64,000 nt of DNA from Gammaproteobacteria bacterium (GCA_021773295.1 JAJFKI010000055.1:59661-123660); one strand, 5' to 3'. Positions 1-11,154 are shown, counted from the first letter of the stretch. Notes: generated by a model not told the origin, from the sequence alone. Numbers and translations: made by a program.

Positions 1-115
1 CAGAGAGGCGATTGATAAATTCAATCTTTACGTTAGCGCTAACGTACCCGGTTTCATTTTGCAGGCCGTCTCTTGGACCGACTTCAACCAGAGTAACCGC
101 AGAGGGTAAATCCAT
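1..115 (-). CDS. mvaB: Hydroxymethylglutaryl-CoA lyase, N-terminal fragment
   Basis: Only the first 38 codons lie in the window; the gene runs off the left edge. The translation carries [12 protein letters not shown] at residues 10-21, the signature start of the HMG-CoA lyase TIM barrel, which holds the metal-binding Asp and the catalytic Arg. The family cleaves HMG-CoA to acetoacetate and acetyl-CoA, the last step of leucine breakdown. It is the final visible gene of the leucine operon, 10 bases after mccA. The ATG at 115 has an AAGGA ribosome site 6-7 bases upstream. The call rests on the motif and on operon context. Confidence 0.85.
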   Translation of the reverse strand, partial: MDLPSAVTLVEVGPRDGLQNETGYVSANVKIEFINRLS

Positions 116-125
116 TTTACGTTCC

Positions 126-2123
126 TTATTCCGCTTCAAAGGCAATCAATTCTGCGCCTTCGTCGACCGTGTCGCCGATCTTATAAAAAATTTCTTTAAC
201 AAACCCATCGCTAGGAGCGCTAATGGTGTGTTCCATTTTCATGGCTTCAACTACAATCAAGCTGGCGCCTTGTTTAACGTTTTGCAAAGGTGTTACATTG
301 ACTGCAACCACTGTGCCAGGCATGGGTGAGCTGAGTGATCCTGCAACGACTGGTTCATGACTGCCCACCAAGCTTAAATCTTGTAAGCTTAAGCGGTGAT
401 GAAAACCATAGCCATAGAGATATAAATCATTGCCGTGCTGAAAAACGGTGGTTTTAATTTGCTTACCATCGATGGTGGCGATTAATTGGTGTTTTTTATC
501 TAAAATACCGGTGACGGCATAGTGTTGCGACCCAATTTCAAAACGAAAAGACTCTTCTAGAAAGTGTACGGTAATGGCTTGATCGGTATTATTAGAAATT
601 AATTGAATTTGTCGTTGATAGGGTAAATTCATGCGCCAGCCGCTGTTGCTGCTCCAAGGTGAATTTGGATCAGCGCTTCGCTGATATTTTTGCTGATTAA
701 ATTTGGCTTCAGATAATAACACATAGAGGCAGGTAAGAATTAAGGCTTGCTGCTCTTCTGCCGTGTTTACTTGTTGCAGTGAGCTGGTATGAGTGTCAAT
801 AAAATCTGTGCTCAGATTTGCTTGTTGAAATGCTGGTAGTTGAATGATTTTTGATAAGTATGCAATATTTGTAGTGACACCGATAGCGTAGAAATTCCAA
901 AGGGCGCGCTGTAAGCGTTGCACGGCACCAAGGCGATCTTTATCCCAAACAATGAGTTTAGCAATCAGAGGATCATAGTATTGTGAAATATCATCACCAC
1001 TAACGACACCGCTATCGATGCGCACATGGTCTGATTTTTTGGGTGGTTTCAGTAAATGCAGCTTGCCTACTGAGGGCAGAAAGTTTTGTTGTGGATCTTC
1101 AGCATAAATTCTCACTTCTATGGCATGGCCTTGGATGTTTAAATCATTTTGTTGCAAAGGCAGGGAGTGATTACTGGCGACTAAGAGCTGCCACTCCACT
1201 AAATCAAGTCCAGTAATCATTTCAGTGACAGGATGTTCCACTTGCAATCTAGTATTCATTTCCATGAAATAAAATTCATGATTATCGGTTACTAGAAACT
1301 CAACGGTTCCAGCGCCTGTATAGTTAATCGCAGTTGCAGCTTTTACTGCAACCTCACCCATGGTCTTGCGTAGATTGCTTGGGAAATTTGGAGCTGGGGC
1401 TTCTTCAATGATTTTCTGGTGACGTCGCTGAATCGAGCAATCACGTTCAAATAAATAAACCACATTGCCGTGATTGTCTGCAAAAATTTGTAGTTCGATG
1501 TGGCGTGGATTTGTTAGGTATTTCTCAATAAGCATTAAATCGTCATTGAAACTGGATTTTGCTTCTCGCTTGGCAGCATTCAAAGCTGCGAAGAAGTCTT
1601 TTTCCTCAGTGACTACTCGCATGCCCTTACCACCACCACCAGCAGCAGCTTTTAATAATACAGGGAAGCCGATTTTTTTAGCTTCAACAAGAAACTGTTT
1701 TTCCGATTGTTTGTCACCATGATAACCCGGGATCAAAGGGATATTTGCTTTGCTCATAATGGTTTTTGCTGTGCTTTTACTCGCCATGGCATTGATAGCT
1801 GATTGTGCGGGGCCAATAAACACGATACCTGCATTATTACAGGCTGCACAAAAATCAGCATTTTCTGACAGGAAACCATAGCCTGGGTGTACTGCTTGCG
1901 CCTTAGCAGTTTTTGCAACTGCTATTATTTTATCAATACATAAGTAACTCTCTTGAGAGTGCGCGGGACCAATGTGATAAGCTTCGTCTGCTAAGCGCAC
2001 ATGTTGTGCGTTTGAGTCGGCACTAGAGTAAACAGCAATGGTCTTAATACCCAAGCGGCGACAGGTTTTAATGATGCGACAGGCAATTTCGCCGCGGTTT
2101 GCAATGAGAATGCTACGCAACAT
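126..2123 (-). CDS. mccA: Methylcrotonoyl-CoA carboxylase biotin-carrying alpha subunit
   Basis: A 665-residue biotin carboxylase plus biotin carrier protein. It carboxylates its own biotin using ATP and bicarbonate; the MccB partner then transfers CO2 to 3-methylcrotonyl-CoA in leucine catabolism. Visible features: N-terminal biotin carboxylase domain from residue 1; ATP-grasp glycine loop GGGGKGM at about 162-168; the [16 protein letters not shown] block; and the biotinyl motif EAMKM with the acceptor Lys at 629, forty residues from the end. Length is typical of MccA. Acyl-CoA carboxylase alpha subunits look alike, so propionyl-CoA carboxylase is the alternative, but the neighbours (isovaleryl-CoA dehydrogenase, hydratase, HMG-CoA lyase) favour MccA. 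Confidence 0.9.
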   Translation of the reverse strand: MLRSILIANRGEIACRIIKTCRRLGIKTIAVYSSADSNAQHVRLADEAYHIGPAHSQESYLCIDKIIAVAKTAKAQAVHPGYGFLSENADFCAACNNAGIVFIGPAQSAINAMASKSTAKTIMSKANIPLIPGYHGDKQSEKQFLVEAKKIGFPVLLKAAAGGGGKGMRVVTEEKDFFAALNAAKREAKSSFNDDLMLIEKYLTNPRHIELQIFADNHGNVVYLFERDCSIQRRHQKIIEEAPAPNFPSNLRKTMGEVAVKAATAINYTGAGTVEFLVTDNHEFYFMEMNTRLQVEHPVTEMITGLDLVEWQLLVASNHSLPLQQNDLNIQGHAIEVRIYAEDPQQNFLPSVGKLHLLKPPKKSDHVRIDSGVVSGDDISQYYDPLIAKLIVWDKDRLGAVQRLQRALWNFYAIGVTTNIAYLSKIIQLPAFQQANLSTDFIDTHTSSLQQVNTAEEQQALILTCLYVLLSEAKFNQQKYQRSADPNSPWSSNSGWRMNLPYQRQIQLISNNTDQAITVHFLEESFRFEIGSQHYAVTGILDKKHQLIATIDGKQIKTTVFQHGNDLYLYGYGFHHRLSLQDLSLVGSHEPVVAGSLSSPMPGTVVAVNVTPLQNVKQGASLIVVEAMKMEHTISAPSDGFVKEIFYKIGDTVDEGAELIAFEAE

Positions 2124-2136
2124 AAGCGTTCCTAAA

Positions 2137-2916
2137 TTATTTCTGCCAAGCAGGTTGGCGTTTTTCTAAAAATGCACATAAGCCTTCTTGGCCTTCCTCT
2201 GAAACCCGAATATTTGCAATTTGTTCAATGGTGTAATTGATCATATCATCATCGATGCTTTTACGACTCGTGCGCACAATCAATTTTTTAGCGGCTGCAA
2301 TTGCCCGAGGGCCATTTTGGCTCAAGTTTTGTAATAAGATTTTTTTCATTTCTGCCAATGCAGGGGCGGATAACGCTTCGTGTATTAAACCTAAGCGTAA
2401 AGCCATTGTTGCATCGATTTTTTCTGCGGTTAGAAAATAACGTCGAGCTTGACGTTCACCGATGGCATTGATGACATAAGGGCTAATTACAGCAGGGATT
2501 AAACCTAAGCGTGTCTCCGATAAACAAAAAATAGCGTTATCACTGGCAATTGCGATATCACAACAAGCGACTAAGCCAACACCACCTCCAAAGGCGGCGC
2601 CTTGCACCACGGCTACTGTTGGCTTGCTCATTTCATAGAGTGATTGCATCATATCGGCTAGCAACTTTGCATCAATGACATTTTCCGTGTAGTCATACGC
2701 TTTCATGCGTTGCATCCATTTGAGATTAGCACCCGCAGAAAAACTTTTACCATTAGCTTGTAGCACTAGTACGCGTATTTCTGGATTATTAGCAATAGTA
2801 TCAAAATGATTTAATAATTCTTCCAGCATGAGATTATCAAAGGCATTATGAATGCTAGGTTGATTTAAAGTAATTGTTGCTATGTGGTTTTGTGTTTCAA
2901 AGAGTATACTTGCCAT
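2137..2916 (-). CDS. liuC: Methylglutaconyl-CoA hydratase (enoyl-CoA hydratase family)
   Basis: A 259-residue crotonase-fold protein. The oxyanion-hole segment (SAGANLKWM, about residues 60-68) and the VQGAAFGGGVGLVACCD block are both present. In this operon position, between the two carboxylase subunits, the expected reaction is hydration of 3-methylglutaconyl-CoA to HMG-CoA. Family membership is clear from sequence; the exact substrate is inferred from context. The gene ends 13 bases before mccA and starts 9 bases after mccB, so all are probably co-transcribed. Other enoyl-CoA hydratases cannot be excluded on sequence alone. Confidence 0.85.
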   Translation of the reverse strand: MASILFETQNHIATITLNQPSIHNAFDNLMLEELLNHFDTIANNPEIRVLVLQANGKSFSAGANLKWMQRMKAYDYTENVIDAKLLADMMQSLYEMSKPTVAVVQGAAFGGGVGLVACCDIAIASDNAIFCLSETRLGLIPAVISPYVINAIGERQARRYFLTAEKIDATMALRLGLIHEALSAPALAEMKKILLQNLSQNGPRAIAAAKKLIVRTSRKSIDDDMINYTIEQIANIRVSEEGQEGLCAFLEKRQPAWQK

Positions 2917-2925
2917 TTTAATTCC

Positions 2926-4533
2926 TTACATGCGAAAGACGCCAAAGTGGGTATCTTCAATCGGTGCATTCAAACAAGCTGATAAGCCCAAACTTAATAT
3001 TAAACGTGTGTCCATGGGATCGATAATGCCATCATCCCATAATCTTGCACTTGAGTAATAGGGGTGTCCTTGAGTTTCGTATTGCCGTTTAATCGTTGCC
3101 TTAAATTTTGTTTCATCAGCTTCAGGCCATGATTCCCCTTGTTTTTCAGCCTTGTCTCGCTTTACTTGCGCTAAGACATTAGCGGCTTGATCACCACCCA
3201 TTACAGAGATTCTGGCATTAGGCCACATCCACAAAAACCGTGGATTAAAGGCACGACCACACATGCCGTAATTGCCAGCGCCAAAGCTACCGCCGATAAT
3301 TACAGTCAGTTTTGGTACATTGGCACAGCTGACTGCTGTTACCATTTTTGCGCCGTGTTTAGCGATGCCATTGGCTTCATACTTGCTGCCTACCATGAAC
3401 CCAGTAATGTTTTGTAAAAATACCAAAGGAATTTTTCGTTGACAACATAGTTCAATGAAATGGGCACCTTTTAAGGCAGACTCAGAAAATAAAATACCAT
3501 CATTGGCAACAATCCCCACTGGGTATCCATGAATGTGGGCAAAGCCACAGACTAATGTGGTACCATAGAGCGCTTTAAATTCATCGAACTCTGAACCATC
3601 AACAATGCGCGCAATGATTTCTCGGACAATCATCGGTTGCCGGGGATCTTTCGGGATTAAGCCATAAAGTTCTTCAGGGTTACAAATGGGCTCCTTTGGA
3701 GTTTTCAGCGCGAGAGAAATAGTTTTTTTGTTATTAAGATTATCGACCATGCGCCTTGTTTGTAGTAATGCATGTTGTTCATCTTCAGCCATATAATCGG
3801 CAACGCCAGAAGTGCGACAATGAATTTCGGCACCACCTAATGCTTCGGCACTGATGACTTCGCCCGTTGCTGCTTTTACCAAGGGTGGGCCTGCCAAAAA
3901 GATGGTGGCTTGATTCTTTACCATGATCGACTCATCTGCCATAGCAGGGACGTAAGCACCACCTGCCGTGCAAGAACCCATGACAACAGCAATTTGTGGA
4001 ATGCCCTTTGCTGACATTTGTGCTTGGTTATAAAAAATTCTGCCAAAATGTAATTTGTCAGGAAAGACTTCATCTTGTAAGGGTAGAAAAGCACCGCCTG
4101 AATCCACTAAATAAATACAGGGTAAACGATTTTGTGCAGCAATTTCCTGAGCTCTAAGATGTTTTTTAACACTGATGGGATAATAACTGCCGCCTTTAAC
4201 CGTGGGATCATTGGCAACGATCATACATTCTTGACCATTGATACTGCCGATACCAGCGACGACACCACCCGCAGGCACAGTGTCAGGATCAAGGTCGAAA
4301 CCTGCTAATTGGCTGATTTCTAAAAAGGGTTTGTCATTATCGATGAGCAAGTTAATGCGATCGCGCGTGAGCAATTTGCCACGACTGATATGGCGCGCTT
4401 GCGCTTCATGACCACCACCTTCGGCAATGGCTGCAATTTTTTGTTTTAAGTCATCGACTAATTGTTTAACCGCTTCTACATTTTCTTGAAAACCCTCACT
4501 GCGACTATTGATATTGCTTTTTAAGACAGTCAT
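2926..4533 (-). CDS. mccB: Methylcrotonoyl-CoA carboxylase carboxyltransferase beta subunit
   Basis: A 535-residue acyl-CoA carboxyltransferase with two crotonase-like halves. Visible blocks are [15 protein letters not shown] in the N-terminal half (oxyanion region and acyl-CoA site) and [19 protein letters not shown] in the C-terminal half (carboxybiotin side), both characteristic of the MccB/PccB family. It transfers CO2 from biotinylated MccA to 3-methylcrotonyl-CoA to give 3-methylglutaconyl-CoA. Length matches MccB. It lies 14 bases downstream of the thiolase and 9 bases upstream of the hydratase, in the middle of the operon. Confidence 0.92.
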   Translation of the reverse strand: MTVLKSNINSRSEGFQENVEAVKQLVDDLKQKIAAIAEGGGHEAQARHISRGKLLTRDRINLLIDNDKPFLEISQLAGFDLDPDTVPAGGVVAGIGSINGQECMIVANDPTVKGGSYYPISVKKHLRAQEIAAQNRLPCIYLVDSGGAFLPLQDEVFPDKLHFGRIFYNQAQMSAKGIPQIAVVMGSCTAGGAYVPAMADESIMVKNQATIFLAGPPLVKAATGEVISAEALGGAEIHCRTSGVADYMAEDEQHALLQTRRMVDNLNNKKTISLALKTPKEPICNPEELYGLIPKDPRQPMIVREIIARIVDGSEFDEFKALYGTTLVCGFAHIHGYPVGIVANDGILFSESALKGAHFIELCCQRKIPLVFLQNITGFMVGSKYEANGIAKHGAKMVTAVSCANVPKLTVIIGGSFGAGNYGMCGRAFNPRFLWMWPNARISVMGGDQAANVLAQVKRDKAEKQGESWPEADETKFKATIKRQYETQGHPYYSSARLWDDGIIDPMDTRLILSLGLSACLNAPIEDTHFGVFRM

Positions 4534-4547
4534 TTCCTTGTCTCCCT

Positions 4548-5735
4548 TTAGGTTAATTCAATGGCCACTGCGGTTGCTTCACCGCCACCAATACACAATG
4601 AGGCAATGCCTTTTTTTAATGAGCGCTGCTTTAATGCATGGAGTAATGTGACTAAAATCCTAGCGCCAGTTGTGCCGATAGGATGGCCCACAACACATGC
4701 CCCACCGAAAATATTGACTTTTTCATGAGGAATATTCAGCTGTTGCATCGCAGCTAACGTTACTACAGCGAAGGCTTCATTAATCTCAAACAAATCCACA
4801 TCATCCATCTGCCAGCCGGTTTTCGCCATGACTTTATTGATCGATTCGATGGGCGCCGTGGTAAACCATGCAGGCGCTTGAGCATGGGTACTGTGAGCAA
4901 TAATAGTAGCTAGTGGCGTTAATTGTCGACGTTTTGCTTCTGATTGACGCATTAACAATAATGCAGCGGCACCATCTGATATAGAACTAGCATTAGCGGC
5001 AGTGACGCTACCCTCTTTTTTAAAGGCAGGGCGCAATTGAGGAATCTTATCGGTACGAGCCGTACGTGGACCTTGATCGCTATCGACTGTGCTTGTAGTT
5101 TTTTTATTCGTAACATCGATGGCCACGATGCCATTAGCATCAGGACCCAGTTTTGCTGCTTCTTGAGCACGATGTACGGAACTAATCGCAAACTCATCTT
5201 GCATTTCACGGCTAATATCATATTTTTCTGCTGTGGCTTCAGCAAATACTCCCATGGATTGGCCCTTGTTATAAGCATCTTCTAAGCCATCATGCATCAT
5301 ATGATCTAGGACAATTTGATGGCCGATGCGATAACCACTGCGGGCATTGGGCAAAAGGTAGGGTGCGTTACTCATGCTTTCCATGCCACCAGCAATGACA
5401 ATTTTTTGGCTACCAGCAATGATGGCATCGTGCGCTTGCATCACTGCTTTCATGCCAGAGCCACACATTTTATTGATGGTAGTGCAGGGCGTTTTTTCTT
5501 CGAGGCTGCCATTAAACGCTGCTTGGCGTGCAGGAGCTTGACCAAGACCGGCGGGTAAGACGCAGCCCATGATGACTTCGTCTATATCGCTTGCCAAAAC
5601 ATTCGCTGCAGCAAGGGCAGCTTTGATAGCATGGCCACCAAGTTGAGGAGCACTTAAGGAAGTTAGTTCACCTAAAAAATTTCCAATGGGAGTGCGTTTA
5701 GCGCTGACAATGACAATGGGATCAGTTGCTGACAT
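4548..5735 (-). CDS. Acetyl-CoA C-acetyltransferase (thiolase)
   Basis: A thiolase of 395 residues with the acyl-accepting Cys in NKMCGSGMK (residue 91), the [10 protein letters not shown] active-site His block and a C-terminal Cys in the SLCIGGGEA block. It should interconvert two acetyl-CoA and acetoacetyl-CoA. An in-frame ATG 36 bases upstream overlaps ivd and lacks a ribosome site. The ATG at 5735 is preceded by AAGGAATAAGC and gives the normal thiolase N terminus, so I used it. It is inserted between ivd and mccB, 10 bases after ivd, presumably to process acetoacetyl-CoA derived from leucine. Confidence 0.9.
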   Translation of the reverse strand: MSATDPIVIVSAKRTPIGNFLGELTSLSAPQLGGHAIKAALAAANVLASDIDEVIMGCVLPAGLGQAPARQAAFNGSLEEKTPCTTINKMCGSGMKAVMQAHDAIIAGSQKIVIAGGMESMSNAPYLLPNARSGYRIGHQIVLDHMMHDGLEDAYNKGQSMGVFAEATAEKYDISREMQDEFAISSVHRAQEAAKLGPDANGIVAIDVTNKKTTSTVDSDQGPRTARTDKIPQLRPAFKKEGSVTAANASSISDGAAALLLMRQSEAKRRQLTPLATIIAHSTHAQAPAWFTTAPIESINKVMAKTGWQMDDVDLFEINEAFAVVTLAAMQQLNIPHEKVNIFGGACVVGHPIGTTGARILVTLLHALKQRSLKKGIASLCIGGGEATAVAIELT

Positions 5736-5745
5736 GCTTATTCCT

Positions 5746-6906
5746 TTAGTTTGTTTCTGCAAAAATTTCACGCCCTATGAGCATACGCCTAATTTCTGAC
5801 GTGCCAGCGCCAATTTCATAGAGTTTGGCATCACGCAGTAAGCGTCCAGCAGGATATTCATTAATGTAACCATTGCCACCTAAGCATTGAATGGTATCCA
5901 GTGCAACTTCAGTTGCGCGTTCAGCATTATACAATATAACACCGGCTGCATCTTTACGATTTTCTTCACCCCGGTCAGCAGCTTGTGCAGCGGCATAAAG
6001 ATAAGCGCGACATGCGCTTAGTTTCGTGTACATATCGGCGACTTTCCCTTGGATGAATTGGAATTCACCAATGGCTTTGCCAAACTGTTTGCGCTCGTGG
6101 GTGTATGGCACCACAATATCTAAACAAGCTTGCATGATCCCAATTGGGCCTGCTGCAAGTACTAAGCGCTCATAATCTAATCCAGACATCAGCACTTTGG
6201 TACCGCCATGAAGGCTTCCTAGTATATTTTCTTTGGGAACTTTGCAATCTTTAAACACTAACTCACAGGTGTTTGAACCACGCATGCCCAGCTTATCGAG
6301 CTTTTGTGCAGGTGTAACGCCACCATTGGCGGTTTCAACAATGAAAGCTGTGATGCCTTTTGAACCAGCTGCTTTATCGGTGCGGCCATAGACTACCACG
6401 ACATCAGCATCGGGCCCGTTGGTAATCCACATTTTACTGCCGTTTAAAAGATAATGCTCGCCTTTGTCTTCTGCCTTTAGTTGCATGCTAACCACATCAG
6501 AACCTGAGCCAGGTTCACTCATCGCCAGTGCTCCGACGAATTCCCCGGAAACAAGTTTTGGTAGATAATGTTGTCGATGTTCTTTTGAACCATTTAATTT
6601 AATTTGATTCACACAGAGATTGGAGTGCGCACCATAACTTAAACCAATGGCCGCACAAGCACGACTGATTTCCTCCATGGCAATACAGTGCTCAAGATAG
6701 CCCATGCCAGCACCACCATAAGCATCAGGCACTGTGATGCCTAATAAACCAAGCTCGCCAAATTTGCGCCATAGTTCATTGGGGAACTGATTATTTTCAT
6801 CGATTTTTTGAGCAAGAGGAGCAATTTCTTCACGGGCAAATTCAGCAACGGTTTGACGGATTAAGTCAGCAGTTTCACCTAGGTTGAACTTTAGACAATT
6901 GAGCAT
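5746..6906 (-). CDS. ivd: Isovaleryl-CoA dehydrogenase
   Basis: A 386-residue acyl-CoA dehydrogenase, first gene of the leucine operon. It oxidises isovaleryl-CoA to 3-methylcrotonyl-CoA with FAD, passing electrons to electron-transfer flavoprotein. The [14 protein letters not shown]-binding block and C-terminal QCLGGNGY are present. Glu246, in [10 protein letters not shown], aligns with the catalytic base that isovaleryl-CoA dehydrogenases carry in this helix rather than near the C terminus, which separates it from other acyl-CoA dehydrogenases. The open frame extends 42 codons upstream, but the ATG at 6906 has AGGAGAG just upstream and gives the family's usual N terminus. The promoter should lie in the roughly 125 bases shared with the divergent methyltransferase-like gene. 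Confidence 0.92.
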   Translation of the reverse strand: MLNCLKFNLGETADLIRQTVAEFAREEIAPLAQKIDENNQFPNELWRKFGELGLLGITVPDAYGGAGMGYLEHCIAMEEISRACAAIGLSYGAHSNLCVNQIKLNGSKEHRQHYLPKLVSGEFVGALAMSEPGSGSDVVSMQLKAEDKGEHYLLNGSKMWITNGPDADVVVVYGRTDKAAGSKGITAFIVETANGGVTPAQKLDKLGMRGSNTCELVFKDCKVPKENILGSLHGGTKVLMSGLDYERLVLAAGPIGIMQACLDIVVPYTHERKQFGKAIGEFQFIQGKVADMYTKLSACRAYLYAAAQAADRGEENRKDAAGVILYNAERATEVALDTIQCLGGNGYINEYPAGRLLRDAKLYEIGAGTSEIRRMLIGREIFAETN

Positions 6907-7031
6907 TTTCTCTCCTGAGCGTGTGAAATAAACGCTAAGACTACCTCGTATTGGCAGCGGGGTAAAGTAGACGAATCCCTTTGTATTCGGTATATTTGTC
7001 GCCAAGAACCGATAGACCACAGGAGTAGTCA

Positions 7032-7730
7032 ATGTCTAAGCAATTACACGCCCCCTGGTGTTGGGTGCATGAATTAGATGATTATGTTCAAATGTTCGAT
7101 CTAAGCGCGCAAGATTTAACACTTAAAATTTTAGATTGTGCGGCAGGGCCGTCAAGTTTTGCAGCAGAGTTAACCCAAAGAGGCGGGCGGGTGGTTGCCT
7201 GCGATCCACTTTATGAAAAAGTCACGGAAAAGGTGGAGATGAAAACCCATGAAATGATTGATGCCTTGATGGAAAAAGTCAGCGAAAACCAAGATCAGTT
7301 CAGTTGGCATACCGTTGCCAGCCCGGATGAATTAAAACATGAACATCATGGCACGGCGGAATTATTTTTAGAAGATTTTAAAAACGATAAGCAGCGCCAG
7401 CGTTACCGTGGTGAAACCCTACCAACATTATCATTCACTGACTATGAATTTGATTTAGCGCTGTGTGCTAATTTTTTATTTGATGGTCTGCAGCGTCCAG
7501 AACCTGAATTTATCACGGCCTGTATAAAAGAAATGTGCCGCGTGGCAAGGGAAGTGAGAGTATACCCTTTGCTAAATAGCGAGGGTGAAATTGCAGAAGA
7601 AGTTGGGCCGGTGATGATGCAATTACAACAAGATGATTATGGCGTTGAAATCCGAGAAGTAGATTATCAATTCCAAAAGAAAAGTAATGCTATGTTGCGG
7701 GTGTGGCCAAATACCTGTGTGGTGGAATAA
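7032..7730 (+). CDS. SAM-dependent methyltransferase-like protein
   Basis: A 232-residue protein with a Rossmann-type methyltransferase motif I ([15 protein letters not shown], about residues 33-47) and an acidic motif II (VVACDPLYE). A possible motif IV lies around [11 protein letters not shown]. The family uses S-adenosylmethionine; the acceptor cannot be read from sequence. The start has an AGGAG site 5-9 bases upstream. It is divergent from ivd and ends 8 bases before pyrD, so it may be co-transcribed with pyrD. I do not recognise a specific named gene. Confidence 0.65.
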   Translation: MSKQLHAPWCWVHELDDYVQMFDLSAQDLTLKILDCAAGPSSFAAELTQRGGRVVACDPLYEKVTEKVEMKTHEMIDALMEKVSENQDQFSWHTVASPDELKHEHHGTAELFLEDFKNDKQRQRYRGETLPTLSFTDYEFDLALCANFLFDGLQRPEPEFITACIKEMCRVAREVRVYPLLNSEGEIAEEVGPVMMQLQQDDYGVEIREVDYQFQKKSNAMLRVWPNTCVVE

Positions 7731-7738
7731 TTAATAGT

Positions 7739-8743
7739 ATGTGTTACAAAACAATACGGCCTTTATTATTTAAGCTATCACCAGAAACAGCGCATCATTT
7801 AGCGCTAGGCAGCTTAAAAGCATTGTCCAAACTACATTTGTACCCTGCTTTTCAATCACAAGATGTCTCTTTAAAAAAACACGTCATGGGATTAGATTTT
7901 CCTAACGTTGTGGGTTTAGGCGCAGGGCTTGATAAGAATGGGGAGTATCTTGACGGTTTAGCCAGGCTTGGGTTTGGTTTCATTGAAATTGGCACAGTAA
8001 CACCGAAACCACAGGAGGGTAACCCAAAGCCACGGATGTTTCGGTTGCCCAAACATCATGCTCTGATTAATCGCATGGGCTTTAATAATAAAGGTGTTGG
8101 GTATTTGGTAGGGCAAGTCAAAAAAAGCCAGTACAAAGGGATACTTGGAATTAACATCGGTAAAAATAAAATAACGCCCAACGAACAAGCCATCGATGAT
8201 TATATTGATTGCTTAAGACAGGTTTATCAATATGCAAGCTATATAACAATTAATATCTCTTCACCAAATACGCCTGGATTACGTCATTTACAATTTGGTG
8301 AAGAGTTGCGAGGCTTATTACAAGCCATCAAGAATGAGCAACAAAATTTGTCGCAGCAATATAGTATTTATAAACCGGTTGCTGTTAAGATTTCTCCGGA
8401 CGTGAGTCATGAAGAAATTGCTGAGATGGCGCAGTGCTTATTAGATAATGACATTGATGGAGTGATTGCTTGTAATACGACATTGAGTCGAGAAGCCGTA
8501 GCACAACATCCACGTGCTAATGAAACAGGTGGTTTGAGTGGGCAACCGCTTGCAATGATGTCGACCCATGTCATTACTCATTTAGCACAAGCGCTACAAA
8601 ACCAGATCCCAATCATTGGTTTAGGTGGTATTGAAACTAAAACAGACATGCAAGCGAAGCTTGATGCCGGTGCTTCACTTGTGCAAGTGTATACAGGCTT
8701 GATTTATCAAGGCCCAGGATTAGTAAAACAATTACTAAGCTAA
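7739..8743 (+). CDS. pyrD: Dihydroorotate dehydrogenase (quinone), class 2
   Basis: A 334-residue class 2 enzyme that oxidises dihydroorotate to orotate in pyrimidine synthesis, passing electrons to membrane quinones through FMN. The N-terminal amphipathic membrane-association region (MCYKTIRPLLFKLSPETAH) is present. FMN-barrel blocks include VGLGAGLDKNGE, the catalytic-serine block INISSPNTPGL, and the C-terminal GGIET and GASLVQVYTG phosphate-binding segments. An upstream in-frame ATG at 7703 would overlap the previous gene; the ATG at 7739 gives the standard PyrD N terminus. The gene converges on relA, and the two stops overlap by four bases. Confidence 0.95.
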   Translation: MCYKTIRPLLFKLSPETAHHLALGSLKALSKLHLYPAFQSQDVSLKKHVMGLDFPNVVGLGAGLDKNGEYLDGLARLGFGFIEIGTVTPKPQEGNPKPRMFRLPKHHALINRMGFNNKGVGYLVGQVKKSQYKGILGINIGKNKITPNEQAIDDYIDCLRQVYQYASYITINISSPNTPGLRHLQFGEELRGLLQAIKNEQQNLSQQYSIYKPVAVKISPDVSHEEIAEMAQCLLDNDIDGVIACNTTLSREAVAQHPRANETGGLSGQPLAMMSTHVITHLAQALQNQIPIIGLGGIETKTDMQAKLDAGASLVQVYTGLIYQGPGLVKQLLS

Positions 8744-10950
8744 TTGACTCGTCTTACATCAATGATATTAGGGATTTGCTGCATCTGCTTGATCAATTGC
8801 TCCAACTGTTCCAGTTTGTTGACTTCTATTGTCATTTTGATGGAAGCAATGTCGTAACTCTTAGATGTATGTGTGCTCAATTGAATCAAGCGTAATTTTT
8901 TATTATTAAGTAATGTTGTAATATCACGCAGTAATGTTTCACGATCGTTTGCCATTATCGCTAATTCAGCCGGATAGTAGTACTGTGGCTGGGCGACCCA
9001 ATTGACTTTCATTAACTTGTCTTTATTAGGCATGGCTTGGATATTATTACATTGCCTAATGTGAACGGTGACCCCACGTTCTTTTGTAACGTTACCTACG
9101 ATATCATCCCCTGGAATAGGCTTACAGCATTTAGCAAAGCTTACCAAGATATTATCAATACCTTCAATCACGACATCATTTTTAGAGTGGCGCCGAGGTT
9201 TACTCGGCGAGGCAATAATCGTTGGCTTTTGCTCTTCAGGCATAATACCTTGCATTTGTTGGATTTGATGTACCAAGGAATGGATGCTGGCATCACCGCG
9301 GCCAATGCTTGCTAGCATGTCGTTGACGCTTTTGTAATTTTGTCGCTGCGCAAGAGGCGTCAAATCTACTTTGGCCAAATGATGGCGCGTTAATTCTTGA
9401 TCCAACATTTCTTGGCCAGTACGTTTGTTTTTTTCAACGTCTTGTTGTTTAAAGTAATTTAACACCTTGGCTTTGGCGCGTGAAGTATAGAGATAACCCG
9501 CATGCACGTTAAGCCAGTCACGGCTGGGATGAGGTTCTTTTGCGCGTATAATTTCAATCTGCTCACCTGTTTTGAGCTTATATGTTAATGGCACAATTTT
9601 CTTATTCACTTTAGCGCCTTTACAACGGTGGCCAATTTCTGTGTGAATGTGATAAGCAAAATCAAGCGGTGTGGCGCCACTGGGTAAATCTACAATTTCA
9701 TTGTTGGGCGTAAAGACATAAATGCGATCGCCAAAGATTTTTTTCGTGGTTTCTTGCTCGACTTGTTTACCTTGTTTAACCAAGTAGTTCTGCCAATCAA
9801 GGACTTGCCTTAACCAATTGATTTTTTCTTCATAGCCACGGTGGGAGCTGCTGCCTTCTTTATATTTCCAGTGAGCTGCCACACCAAGCTCTGATTCTTG
9901 GTGCATGTCTTGCGTACGGATTTGTACTTCCACACTTCTATCATCAGGACCATGAACAGCCGTGTGTAAAGAACGGTAGCCATTAGGTTTTGGGTTGCTG
10001 ATATAATCATCAAATTCTTCTGGGATATGTTCCCATAGACTGTGAACAATACTAAGGGCCGTATAGCTTTCTTCAATTGTATTCACTAATACTCGTACAG
10101 CGATGGCATCGTATATTTGTTCATAGTCGACATTTTTACGTAACATTTTTCGGTGGATACTGTAAATGTGCTTAGCCCGACCCGTAATTTCAAACTGGGT
10201 AATTTCCGCTTTTTGCAACTCTTTAGCCAAAATGGTTTTTACTTGTTCGACATAATTTTCGCGATCAATGCGACGGCTATCCAACTTTTTGGCTAAGGCT
10301 TTATAATCTTTAGGCTCTAAATATCGAAAGGCATAGTCTTCTAGTTCCCATTTTATATGCCCAATCCCAAGACGGCTTGCTAGTGGTGCGTAAATTTCTT
10401 TCGCTTCGTGTGCCACAGTTTTTTTAATCTGTGGTGCTAGGTTTGCAGCATAACGCAACATACATAAGCGCTCAGCTAATTTGATTAACACGACGCGCAC
10501 GTCTTCAACCATAGCCAATAACATTTTACGGATGTTATCAATCTGGCTACGATTTTGTGTGTAACTGTGTAAGTAAATCGGTAGGTTATGCACGGCTTCC
10601 ATTTGATGAGTTCCGCGAATTAACTTTTCAATCTCAGGACTTACTTGTTCGGTAATATCTTCTAATACTAAGTCAGCAAATTCGACATTATTATAAAGAA
10701 TAGCCGCAGCAATAGAGTCCTCATCGGCATTCAAATCCACTAATATTTCCGCCATGGTCAAGCCATGCTGTAAGCATGATTGCCCAGAAATCGTAGGATG
10801 CTCACCACCGGTATACTGCGCAAAATGACAGGCAAGACGAATTATTGCTAGCTGGCGCTTGCCATATTTCTCAGATAGCTTCTGTAGCCATGTATCAACA
10901 TTGATACTGCCATCCGGCAAGTGATAATCCGCTTGTTTGACTTTAACCAT
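8740..10950 (-). CDS. relA: (p)ppGpp synthetase, RelA type
   Basis: A 736-residue long RelA/SpoT homologue that makes (p)ppGpp from GTP/GDP and ATP when ribosomes stall. Domains in order: degenerate HD hydrolase region (residues about 30-180), synthetase with ISNPKPNGYRSLHT and the ELGVAAHWKYKEG block, TGS (RIYVFTPNNEIVDLPSGATP), a helical/zinc-finger-like region with SFAKCCKPIPGD, and a C-terminal ACT domain. The hydrolase His-Asp pair is replaced (AAAILYNN), so it should be synthesis-only and RelA rather than SpoT. The in-frame extension to 11010 is coded by repeat sequence; the ATG at 10950 fits the family start. Its weak ribosome site (AGGCGA) lies in the edge of the repeat next door. Confidence 0.92.
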   Translation of the reverse strand: MVKVKQADYHLPDGSINVDTWLQKLSEKYGKRQLAIIRLACHFAQYTGGEHPTISGQSCLQHGLTMAEILVDLNADEDSIAAAILYNNVEFADLVLEDITEQVSPEIEKLIRGTHQMEAVHNLPIYLHSYTQNRSQIDNIRKMLLAMVEDVRVVLIKLAERLCMLRYAANLAPQIKKTVAHEAKEIYAPLASRLGIGHIKWELEDYAFRYLEPKDYKALAKKLDSRRIDRENYVEQVKTILAKELQKAEITQFEITGRAKHIYSIHRKMLRKNVDYEQIYDAIAVRVLVNTIEESYTALSIVHSLWEHIPEEFDDYISNPKPNGYRSLHTAVHGPDDRSVEVQIRTQDMHQESELGVAAHWKYKEGSSSHRGYEEKINWLRQVLDWQNYLVKQGKQVEQETTKKIFGDRIYVFTPNNEIVDLPSGATPLDFAYHIHTEIGHRCKGAKVNKKIVPLTYKLKTGEQIEIIRAKEPHPSRDWLNVHAGYLYTSRAKAKVLNYFKQQDVEKNKRTGQEMLDQELTRHHLAKVDLTPLAQRQNYKSVNDMLASIGRGDASIHSLVHQIQQMQGIMPEEQKPTIIASPSKPRRHSKNDVVIEGIDNILVSFAKCCKPIPGDDIVGNVTKERGVTVHIRQCNNIQAMPNKDKLMKVNWVAQPQYYYPAELAIMANDRETLLRDITTLLNNKKLRLIQLSTHTSKSYDIASIKMTIEVNKLEQLEQLIKQMQQIPNIIDVRRVN

Positions 10951-10956
10951 ATGATT

Positions 10957-11154
10957 TCGCCTAAATCTCGCATTTTGGAGTGTGGCGGGTATATACCCGC
11001 CACACTCCAAAATGCGAGATTAATGCTATTGATTTTTGCCCCCTTGGAACCTTTGAAATTTGGCAATAGACCGACTATTACCTGCATTTCAAAGGTTCCA
11101 AGGGAACAAAAATCAACTCGCCTAAATCTCGCATTTTGAAGTGTGACGGGTATA
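10957..11154. repeat. Family A hairpin repeat: partial copy joined to a full 163-bp copy
   Basis: A full copy (10992-11154) has terminal inverted repeats that start TATACCCG and end CGGGTATA, plus an inner inverted stem around CCTTGGAACCTTTGAAAT. A truncated end (10957-10993) abuts it head to tail, so the junction 10964-11021 is a perfect 58-bp palindrome. Related full copies lie at 24201-24363 and 39844-40006, each 163 bp. The termini and size suggest a non-autonomous MITE-like element. No transposase is seen in the window. Confidence 0.85.
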
